Source: Anaerolineaceae bacterium UBA6801 (GTDB lineage: Bacteria > Chloroflexota > Anaerolineae > Anaerolineales > Anaerolineaceae). From it: a stretch of DNA of 7,194 nucleotides. This document shows positions 1 through 5,078 of this stretch, piece after piece (positions within the stretch are counted from its first letter, which is position 1; every line of letters starts with the position of its first letter). A program made the position numbers and the translations under genes. The notes beneath the pieces were generated by a model that searched no databases, had not been told where the DNA came from, and was given only the letters and a program-made list of their open reading frames with translations. Where the stretch lies: assembly GCA_002452315.1 (NCBI GenBank), contig DKFH01000126.1, forward strand, positions 17,162 to 24,355, given 5' to 3'.

Positions 1-188
1 TTAATAGAATTAATTATGGATTTTGACAAATGATGAGTAATCATTGTTCGTTTTTCAACACCCTCAATTTCTTATTTGCGTATCTAGTGCTACGGGTGTA
101 AGATATATATATAAATCGAAATTACACCTAAGAGATACGCTCTGCTTAATATTATATACGCTTAACGTATCAATGTCAAGCGATTCTT
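1..188 (+). promoter_or_regulatory. Promoter/operator region of the XRE-protease cassette
   Basis: This is an AT-rich leader with several inverted repeats. AATGAT (29-34) pairs with ATCATT (40-45) right after a TTGACA hexamer at 23-28. GCGTATCT (78-85) pairs with AGATACGC (133-140) and encloses GGTGTAA (95-101)/TTACACC (122-128). ATACG (156-160) pairs with CGTAT (166-170). The core CGTATC therefore occurs at 79-84, inverted at 134-139, and again at 166-171, which fits several half-sites for a dimeric HTH protein. TATA-rich stretches at 103-113 and 147-157 are candidate -10 elements, but none has a convincing -35 at 16-18 nt. Autoregulation by the downstream XRE protein is inference; the repeats are seen directly. 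Confidence 0.5.
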
Positions 189-584
189 ATGGAATTAATA
201 GATAGTTTTCTGGATAAGCTTTCTGAAGGGGATTTACCCAACAAATTTACCTTGAAAATGGGTGAATTGATTCGTAAAGCTCGAGAAGAAGCAGGATTCA
301 GCCAACGAGAATTGGCAGAGCGAATCTATCGTCGACAAGCAGCTCTTTCCGATATGGAAAATGGAAAAATGGAGCCTAATGCAAGCACACTTGTATATTT
401 AGCGTTTAATTTAAATAAGCCCATCTCTTATTTTCTCCCTATGCCATATAACCCAGAGAGTAATCTGGAAAATCTCACAGAATTAGAAAAAGAAATCCTT
501 ATATTTACTAAACAGCTTGAAAAAAGTGACCAGATTAGAATTCTTGCGCAATTAAGGGCTTTATCAAAACTTGAAAATAGTTAG
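189..584 (+). CDS. XRE-family HTH transcriptional regulator
   Basis: This 131-residue cytoplasmic DNA-binding protein is the probable repressor of its own operon. The Cro/CI-type helix-turn-helix spans about residues 25-82. It begins GELIRKAREEAGFSQRELAE and continues through a recognition helix around 48-59 (RRQAALSDMENG) to the family-typical end ISYFLP. Residues 95-128 form a charged amphipathic helix (LTELEKEILIFTKQLEKSDQ and onward) that probably serves dimerisation; there is no fused peptidase or sensor domain. About 24 residues precede the HTH. The start at 189 has no good Shine-Dalgarno, so an alternative ATG at residue 24 (position 258) cannot be excluded. The next gene begins 9 nt after the stop, so the two are probably cotranscribed. 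Repeats at 78-171 are candidate operators. The fold is certain; the target and inducing signal are unknown. Confidence 0.92.
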   Translation: MELIDSFLDKLSEGDLPNKFTLKMGELIRKAREEAGFSQRELAERIYRRQAALSDMENGKMEPNASTLVYLAFNLNKPISYFLPMPYNPESNLENLTELEKEILIFTKQLEKSDQIRILAQLRALSKLENS

Positions 585-593
585 CGAGGAATT
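585..593 (+). promoter_or_regulatory. Shine-Dalgarno of the protease gene
   Basis: GCGAGGA fills the 9-nt gap between the XRE stop (582-584) and the ATG at 594, with GAGGA at 586-590. This supports the 594 start and translation from a shared transcript. Confidence 0.7.
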
Positions 594-1457
594 ATGGCTC
601 TTTTACCTCCATTTTTCTTAGATACTGTCGTTGCAATAGGAATTGGAGACGATCCATCTAAACGACAATGGATAGGTACTGGTTTTTTATTTGGAGAAAT
701 CGTTGATGATAATCCAGAAATTAAGGATAAAAGATATAAGCTATGGCTCATAACGAATAAACATGTTCTCGTTGGACTTAAGGATATATATATAAAAGTA
801 AATGCAACGCAAGGAACAAATAGCAAAGATTATAAAGTTCACTTAGCCTTTAATAATGGCCGTTCAAGATGGGTTGGTCACTCAAATGAAGATACCGATG
901 TTGCTGCCCTCTCCATAAACCCAACTTTTCTTGACAAAGAGGGTAGAAAATACTCATTTTTTAGGTCAGATATTGACACGTTTAATAAAGAAAAGATGAT
1001 TGAAGCTGGAATTTCGGAGGGCGACAGGATTTTTGTTCTTGGCTTTCCCTTGGGGTTAGTTGATACAGAACAACAGTATGTAATTTGTAGGGGAGGTAAT
1101 ATTGCAAGGATTCGGGATCATCTTGATAACCGCACAAATGTTTTTCTTATTGATGCTCCAGTTTTCCCCGGAAATTCTGGGGGTCCAGTAATACTTTGTC
1201 CATCGGCATTAGCTATCCAGGGTACAAAATCAATAAATCAATCAGCTTTACTCGGAATAGTCAAAGCATATGTTCCTTACAACGATTTAGCATTTAGTAA
1301 GCAAACTAATCGTCCACGAATAATTTTTGAAGAGAATTCTGGTTTAGCTGCTGTTGAATCGACAGATTCTATTCTTGAAACTGTCGATCGGGCATCAAGA
1401 CTAATTAAGCGGAGAATGTCCACGGGAAAAAACCGCTCTAAGAACAAGCAAAGATGA
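594..1457 (+). CDS. Trypsin-like (S1/Trypsin_2 type) serine protease, cytoplasmic
   Basis: This is a 287-residue protease of the chymotrypsin fold. Motifs appear in the family order. GTGFLFGE (28-35) is the early strand. WLITNKHVL (51-59) carries the catalytic His57. EDTDVAALSI (99-108) carries Asp102. FPGNSGGPVI (191-200) carries the oxyanion Gly193 and nucleophile Ser195. GIVKAYVP (221-228) is the substrate-binding strand. The triad positions happen to coincide with chymotrypsin numbering. ENSGLAAVESTDSILETVD (247-265) is a C-terminal segment seen in many bacterial trypsin-like peptidases, followed by a lysine/arginine-rich tail. No signal peptide, transmembrane helix or PDZ domain is visible and the fold starts at once, so the enzyme probably acts in the cytoplasm, unlike DegP/HtrA. 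It lies 9 nt behind the XRE gene and 76 nt before a membrane-anchored coiled-coil gene. The substrate is unknown; the protease assignment is strong. Confidence 0.9.
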   Translation: MALLPPFFLDTVVAIGIGDDPSKRQWIGTGFLFGEIVDDNPEIKDKRYKLWLITNKHVLVGLKDIYIKVNATQGTNSKDYKVHLAFNNGRSRWVGHSNEDTDVAALSINPTFLDKEGRKYSFFRSDIDTFNKEKMIEAGISEGDRIFVLGFPLGLVDTEQQYVICRGGNIARIRDHLDNRTNVFLIDAPVFPGNSGGPVILCPSALAIQGTKSINQSALLGIVKAYVPYNDLAFSKQTNRPRIIFEENSGLAAVESTDSILETVDRASRLIKRRMSTGKNRSKNKQR

Positions 1458-1463
1458 GAGAAG

Positions 1464-1483
1464 CCAACCTAATTTTGGTTTGG
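1464..1483 (+). other. Weak hairpin in the protease/coiled-coil intergenic gap
   Basis: CCAACC (1464-1469) and GGTTTGG (1477-1483) form a short bulged stem just after the protease stop. It lacks a T-run, so it could be an attenuator or RNA-processing site rather than a full terminator. Expression of the third gene from the same transcript remains plausible. Confidence 0.3.
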
Positions 1484-1533
1484 GTGTGTAAATTTTATGT
1501 ATTATCAAATGAATGAGCTTTGAGGATTAAAGA

Positions 1534-2193
1534 ATGACACTTTGGGAAGCATTACTGCTAGCTGCGTTTACAGGTATCGTTGGCTTTTTAAGTAATAATC
1601 TTCTTCATAATCTTGCAGTTAAAAAAGATAATATTCATTTAAATAGGGAGCGTTTATTATTAAACATTTATAAGGTTGACAACTTCATAAAATCATTAAT
1701 CGAAATTAGATACATCCGGAGTGAAATAACAAAGATAAAAGAATTGATCGATTCATCAGAAACAGAATATGAACTATTGTCTGAAGAAATGAACCGAATA
1801 AAAGAAGAAATAAATCTTTTAGAAAATGAGTTAAATAATCATACAGATTCTAATAAATCAATTGATGTGAAAACCAAAATTCGCACATTATCTACTAAAT
1901 TAGCGGATGTATCAACCGAATTAAAGCAAAACAAAATTCATCTCAAAACAATGAGTGAAGATCTTGCACTTAATGATGAAATGCTAAAAAAGCTTAATAA
2001 AAGTAAATATTCGGAAGATCTCATATCAGCTCTGTTCTTAATAGATCCAACTGGTGTAATAGTCAATGATTTTACTGAATTATCAAACATATATTTAGAT
2101 TCGGAAAGTACAATAACTTCTGACACAAGAGCGCTTATATTAAGATTGAATATTGAACAATTCTTAAATAATAAAATTAAGAAATTTAAGTAA
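1534..2193 (+). CDS. Membrane-anchored coiled-coil protein of unknown function
   Basis: I do not recognise this 219-residue protein as a named family. Residues 4-24 form one hydrophobic helix (starting WEALLLAAFTGIVGFLSN), followed by basic residues (VKKDN, RER). This fits an N-in or N-out single-span anchor rather than a cleaved signal. Residues about 57-155 are highly charged and heptad-like, with Leu/Ile spacing in two arms: 57-102, then 112-155 after an NNHTDSNKS linker. This suggests an antiparallel coiled-coil hairpin. The C-terminal 60 residues are a less charged mixed region (EDLISALFLIDPTGVIVNDF). GAGGA at 1522-1526, 7 nt before the ATG, supports the start. It follows the XRE and protease genes on the same strand with the same AT-rich composition. 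A role as sensor, scaffold or protease partner is only inferred from this position. Confidence 0.78.
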   Translation: MTLWEALLLAAFTGIVGFLSNNLLHNLAVKKDNIHLNRERLLLNIYKVDNFIKSLIEIRYIRSEITKIKELIDSSETEYELLSEEMNRIKEEINLLENELNNHTDSNKSIDVKTKIRTLSTKLADVSTELKQNKIHLKTMSEDLALNDEMLKKLNKSKYSEDLISALFLIDPTGVIVNDFTELSNIYLDSESTITSDTRALILRLNIEQFLNNKIKKFK

Positions 2194-2241
2194 TTTTATC
2201 ATGACCAAATAAATCCTCTCTTTGCCATATAACCATCACCC

Positions 2242-2300
2242 AGCAGGAATTGATTAGTTATCCCCTCGGTCGCAGGTTCTAATTGCCCGCAGGGCGTACC
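2242..2300 (+). pseudogene. Degenerate tRNA 3'-half-like remnant
   Basis: The order AGCAGG (end of a D-arm), ATCCCCTCGGTC (anticodon 3' strand plus variable region), GCAGGTTCTAAT (T-arm 5' strand and loop) and AGGGCGTACC (acceptor-like end) resembles the 3' half of a bacterial tRNA gene. The invariant GTTC of the T-loop is at 2276-2279. The T-stem cannot pair properly, C61 is missing and no complementary acceptor 5' strand is nearby, so it cannot be a functional tRNA. It may be an old integration scar or a chance likeness. Confidence 0.3.
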
Positions 2301-2360
2301 GGGCTCATAAATCAAGCAATTTCACGTTAATCCCAACTAATTACCACAGCATTTAACAAT

Positions 2361-2373
2361 GACCCCGGGGGTC
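2361..2373. repeat. GC-rich palindrome GACCCCGGGGGTC
   Basis: Six-base arms GACCCC and GGGGTC flank a single G. No T-tract follows, and no coding gene ends nearby apart from the coiled-coil gene about 170 nt upstream. Its role is unknown; it could be a weak transcription barrier. Confidence 0.35.
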
Positions 2374-2433
2374 TGAGCTGGCCTGCGCACCGTTCACCTA
2401 CCCGCTCTAAAATCCTGAAGCAAAGCGGTAGGT

Positions 2434-2468
2434 CCAGCTACCAGCCACCCGCGACCAGCCACCCGCTG
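2434..2468. repeat. Degenerate CCAGCTACC/CCAGCCACCC repeat cluster
   Basis: Three tandem-like imperfect units run CCAGCTA, CCAGCCACCCGCGA, CCAGCCACCCGCTG. The same CAGCTACCAGC theme recurs at 6077-6106 beside glmS. This suggests a dispersed intergenic low-complexity family in this genome. Confidence 0.5.
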
Positions 2469-2571
2469 CATGCTTTCGGCTTTCCCCATTCACAATGCAC
2501 CATGCACCAAATTGCGAATATATCTAATTTATTTCCATATATGCGTTGCCATTCCGCCTGAAATGGAATAA

Positions 2572-2766
2572 AATCCATCCGTTATGGCTAATGGACAAGC
2601 ATCCCTGATCCTGATTTAGCTGGACGTCGCCGGGCTCTGCATCGAGCCGCAATTGGGGGCTTTTGCTGCCGCCTATGTGCTGTTCCTCTCCATCCTCGGC
2701 CCAATTTTGGCCCAGGTGGTCCGGCCCCTGAGCAATATTTACCGAAAAAAGCACAGCCCGGGTTGA
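2572..2766 (+). pseudogene. Decayed C-terminus of a CPA2-type monovalent cation:proton antiporter
   Basis: Read in one plus-strand frame, this stretch gives NGQASLILI, an in-frame TAG (2617-2619), then LDVAGLCIEPQLGAFAAAYV and LFLSILGPILAQVVRPLSN, ending at TGA 2764-2766. The pattern RG(E/Q)FSLxIA-GLxVAAGxEPQLG-AAAYVLxLAxLGPxLAR, as I recall it, is the last membrane hairpin of Kef/CPA2-type Na+(K+)/H+ antiporters. The usual R-G-E is changed to N-G-Q, and TAG falls in the membrane segment. A second in-frame stop (TAA 2569-2571) lies just upstream and the roughly 330-residue remainder of the antiporter is absent. It is therefore a remnant, probably of a gene lost when the neighbouring DNA arrived. 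It is GC-richer than the left cassette. The family assignment rests on about 60 residues by memory. Confidence 0.6.
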
Positions 2767-2994
2767 TGCCAGCCAGCATCATTATTCACCATTCATCAAA
2801 TCCTCAAACAAAGCGAATCCCCCAAAGTGCGGCAGAGGTGGGCAAAAGCATACCGGAGTGGGTGAATTAAAGCCATAGCGATATAGGAAAGCCGATGCCG
2901 ACCCGTAAGGACCACAAATCCCATAAATCAGTTTTAGTATGGATGCTCATCGAGGTCGGGATTTATTAAAATAAGCATATCACAAGGCTAATAC
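2767..2994. other. Gene-free stretch after the antiporter remnant
   Basis: I see no supported gene. A CATTATTCACCATTCATC-like low-complexity segment lies at about 2780-2798. A 42-codon minus-strand open frame (2796-2924) has no ribosome-binding site and no recognisable motif. Confidence 0.4.
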
Positions 2995-3028
2995 ACAAAG
3001 TCCCCTAATTAGAATTAGGGGACTTTGT
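2995..3028. terminator. Strong hairpin, probable terminator of the small minus-strand gene
   Basis: ACAAAGTCCCCTAATT (2995-3010) and AATTAGGGGACTTTGT (3013-3028) are perfect 16-base complements separated by AG, giving a long stem with a tiny loop. It starts 49 nt beyond the stop of the minus-strand gene (3078-3080). The AAAG...CTTT base of the stem gives a short T-run on either strand, so it may act in both directions. Long uninterrupted U-tracts are absent, so termination is inferred from stem strength and position. Confidence 0.65.
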
Positions 3029-3077
3029 TGAATAATTTGATGTGAAGTTGGGCTTGGTTCACATCTTTACTGCCATA

Positions 3078-3248
3078 CTAAAGACCTTTTAAGAGCGTTG
3101 CTAAGGCCAGTAAAACAAAACCAATTACGACAAACAAAAAAGAGTTGTCAGACACCAGGGGAATGGAGATAAAACTACCAAGAATTCCCAAAACGCCTAC
3201 GACAACAGCGATCCACCAGGTTACATTTTTCGGTGCATTTAATCTCAT
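3078..3248 (-). CDS. Small two-helix membrane protein, conserved-hypothetical style
   Basis: This is a 56-residue protein. It begins MRLNAPKNVTWWIAVVVG, then has a first membrane helix (about 10-30, WWIAVVVGVLGILGSFISIP), a short polar loop (LVSDNSF) and a second helix (38-52, LFVVIGFVLLALAT), ending in KGL. The start is backed by an ideal AAAGGAG on the minus strand (3255-3261), 6 nt from the ATG. A strong hairpin follows the stop. No function is known to me. The pattern of a short N-terminal APK-VTWW and a C-terminal LALATLLKGL looks familiar as a small membrane protein of Anaerolineae-like genomes, but I cannot verify that here. It sits alone, oriented away from the PucC-type operon. Confidence 0.8.
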   Translation of the reverse strand: MRLNAPKNVTWWIAVVVGVLGILGSFISIPLVSDNSFLFVVIGFVLLALATLLKGL

Positions 3249-3330
3249 GATAATCTCCTTTAAAAATAAACAAAGAATTAAATTTTTCCACCTTTAGCCC
3301 AACGGATGAGGTGGCTCTGTATAATATAAC
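3249..3330 (-). promoter_or_regulatory. Leader and candidate promoter of the small membrane protein
   Basis: On the minus strand, a TATATTATAC block (complement of 3319-3328) is a candidate -10, giving an untranslated leader of roughly 70 nt. CCACCT and AGGTGG (plus-strand 3290-3295 and 3311-3316 region) can pair within that leader, followed by an A/T-rich run and then AAAGGAG. No good -35 was found. The hairpin could be an mRNA stabiliser or control element. Confidence 0.3.
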
Positions 3331-3741
3331 ACTTAACACCATGAACCGTTACGCTGTTCTTCGATTTCTCTTGGGGTATAAAACAACAAGGCGAATGAGT
3401 TAAACGTCCTCAGGGCAACCTGATCCGTGCTTAACATTGGTTGCTCCAACCTGAAAACACCCCTTCTCCTATCAAAAACGGTTGAGTTCGCAGCTATCTA
3501 TCATTTAGCATCCCCTCTGCTTATTATACAAATATCACCAAAAATGGCGCTCGGATGGTTACATCACGTTCTTCTACCATTTTGACCATTCTGATTGGGG
3601 TTGGGGGGCTTTGTAACATCCATCGCAATGTGCGCAAATTAATGATGTGTTTCTCAGCACCTTGCCCCTTGAATCTTGAGCTTTGACGGGTTATTCTTCA
3701 TAAGGCTAAGAAATATCAACGCAGATGGAGTTAACCGTCGC
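3331..3741. other. Long gene-free leader before the PucC-type operon
   Basis: About 400 bases have no supported gene. GCAACC (3415-3420) can pair with GGTTGC (3439-3444), or GGTTG (3439-3443) with CAACC (3447-3451). These two stems exclude each other. A TTATTATAC block (about 3530-3538) is a candidate -10 for the plus-strand operon. GGAG at 3727-3730 lies 11 nt before the ATG at 3742 and is the likely ribosome-binding site. Neither promoter nor switch is established. Confidence 0.3.
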
Positions 3742-5052
3742 ATGAAACCAACCATTCTTGAAAACCTGCGCCTGGCCGGCTTCCCCCTCGGGCTGGGGCT
3801 GACCAGCGTGCTGGTGTCCGGCACCCTCAACCGGGTGATGATCGTCGAAATGGGCATCCCCGCCGGGTTGGTGGGGTTGTTCTTCGCTTTGCCGCTGCTG
3901 ATCTCCCCCCTGCGGGTGTGGCTGGGCTACCGCTCTGATGCCTACCCGCTGTGGGGCCTGCGCCGTGAGCCGCTGATCGTGTTTGGCTCGTTGCTGGCTG
4001 GGCTGGGCGTGGCCGTGGTCACATTCACCCTGGTGGAAACTGCCTCCCTGAGCCTGCTGGCGATCAGCGCCCTGGTGGCCGCCTTTATCGCCTATGGGTT
4101 TGGCAAAAACCTCTCCAGCAACACCTTCGAAGCCCTGTTGGCGGATAAATTCACCGGCGACCAACGCCCGCAGGCGGTCACTTTTTACAAGGTGGCCATG
4201 TTCGTGGGCATCATGCTGGGTGCGCTCCTGCTGGGCCGCCTGCTGGAGCCCTTCTCCGAATCCCGCCTGCTGACCATCGTCCTGGCTGTGGCCGGGGGGT
4301 CCTTCCTGCTGGCCATATTCGCCATTGCCGGCCAGGAACCCCGCCATGCCGCTATTGAGGCTGAAAGCCAGGAAGCGCGGGGCATTGCCTTTTGGGAGAC
4401 CTTCAAAACAATGGTCTGGGCTGACCCGCAGATCCGGCGCTTTTTCATCTTCGTCATGCTGACGGTGGTCGGAACGCTGGCGCAGGATGTGCTCCTGGAG
4501 CCCTACGCCGCGCTCGTGCTGAATATGTCCGTCGGGCAAACCACCACCCTGACCGCCATCTGGGGCGCGGGCACGCTGCTTTCGATGGGCGCTGCCGGCG
4601 CCTGGCTGATCAAACGCTTTGGCTACATTCGTGTGGTTCGGGTCGGGCTGGTGCTGGGCGTGGTTACCTTTATCATGCTGATCCTTTCCGGCGCACTCAC
4701 GCTGACCGGGGTCTTCCTCGTGTTGGTGTTCTTCCTGGGAGTCAGCACAGGCCTGTCCGCCTCGGGGATGCTCTCGGCGGTGATCGACTTCACCACGGCT
4801 GAGCGAGCCGGGCTGTTGATGGGCGTGTGGGGTGTGGCACACAACCTGGGGCAGGCAACAGGCAATTTGATCAGCGGCGCAACCGTTGACCTGGTCCAGG
4901 CCTTACAGGGCGATGCCCTCACCGCCTATGGGCTGGTCTTCGCCCTGGAAGCTGCCTTGTTGCTGGGCGCCCTGTGGCTGCTAAAGGACATCAAGATCAC
5001 CGAAGCACGGATCTTCTCGAAAACAGACCTTGGACAACCCGAGCTTTTTTAA
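3742..5052 (+). CDS. BCD/PucC-family MFS transporter
   Basis: This is a 436-residue polytopic inner-membrane carrier of the major facilitator superfamily, with about 12 hydrophobic segments. Hallmarks of the PUCC family are clear: SGTLNRVMIVEMGIPAGLVG (26-45), the cytoplasmic LGYRSD...GLRREP loop (61-77), GKNLSSNTFEALLADKF (121-137), AQDVLLEPYAALVLNMSVGQ (247-266) and TAIWGAGTLLSMGAAG (271-286). The family was named for bacteriochlorophyll delivery and light-harvesting assembly, but it has members in non-phototrophs whose substrate is unknown. Nothing in this window indicates photosynthesis. ATG 3742 is preferred because GGAG precedes it and the MKPTILENLRLAGF start fits the family. A TTG at 3676 would add 22 poorly fitting residues. 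The next gene starts 26 nt downstream with its own strong ribosome-binding site, so the two form an operon. Confidence 0.88.
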   Translation: MKPTILENLRLAGFPLGLGLTSVLVSGTLNRVMIVEMGIPAGLVGLFFALPLLISPLRVWLGYRSDAYPLWGLRREPLIVFGSLLAGLGVAVVTFTLVETASLSLLAISALVAAFIAYGFGKNLSSNTFEALLADKFTGDQRPQAVTFYKVAMFVGIMLGALLLGRLLEPFSESRLLTIVLAVAGGSFLLAIFAIAGQEPRHAAIEAESQEARGIAFWETFKTMVWADPQIRRFFIFVMLTVVGTLAQDVLLEPYAALVLNMSVGQTTTLTAIWGAGTLLSMGAAGAWLIKRFGYIRVVRVGLVLGVVTFIMLILSGALTLTGVFLVLVFFLGVSTGLSASGMLSAVIDFTTAERAGLLMGVWGVAHNLGQATGNLISGATVDLVQALQGDALTAYGLVFALEAALLLGALWLLKDIKITEARIFSKTDLGQPELF

Positions 5053-5065
5053 CGGATTTTTCACC

Positions 5066-5072
5066 AAAGGAG
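5066..5072 (+). promoter_or_regulatory. Shine-Dalgarno fixing the ferritin/VIT1 start
   Basis: AAAGGAG lies 6 nt before ATG 5079. It rules out the upstream in-frame GTG at 4974, which would overlap the transporter gene and add 35 residues unlike the family. Confidence 0.85.
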
Positions 5073-5078
5073 AGGCTC

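Larger units (their letters stand above)
2194..2571. other. Gene-free junction between the AT-rich cassette and the host-like DNA
   Basis: No credible gene is present. Composition changes from strongly AT-rich to mixed within about 100 bases of the coiled-coil stop. The stretch holds a tRNA-3'-like remnant (2242-2300), a short palindrome GACCCCGGGGGTC at 2361-2373, a CCAGCTACC/CCAGCCACCC repeat cluster (2434-2468) and CACCATGCACC-like low-complexity sequence (2487-2510). It reads as a decayed insertion border. Confidence 0.5.

Noticed and set aside
2242..2300. A functional tRNA gene
   Set aside because: The T-stem does not pair, C61 is absent and there is no acceptor 5' strand, so it is kept only as a possible remnant.
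2524..2782. Two overlapping minus-strand open frames
   Set aside because: They lie opposite the antiporter remnant, have no motif or Shine-Dalgarno, and their sequence is explained by the plus-strand frame.
2796..2924. 42-codon minus-strand open frame
   Set aside because: It has no ribosome-binding site, an Arg/Leu/His-rich composition and no recognisable pattern.
3341..3403. Short plus-strand frame starting MNRYAVLRFL
   Set aside because: It is only 20 codons, with no Shine-Dalgarno and no context.
3706..4842. Long open frame on the minus strand opposite the PucC-type gene
   Set aside because: It is a shadow of a GC-rich gene: His/Gln/Gly-rich, with no domain and no ribosome-binding site, while the plus strand has clear family motifs.
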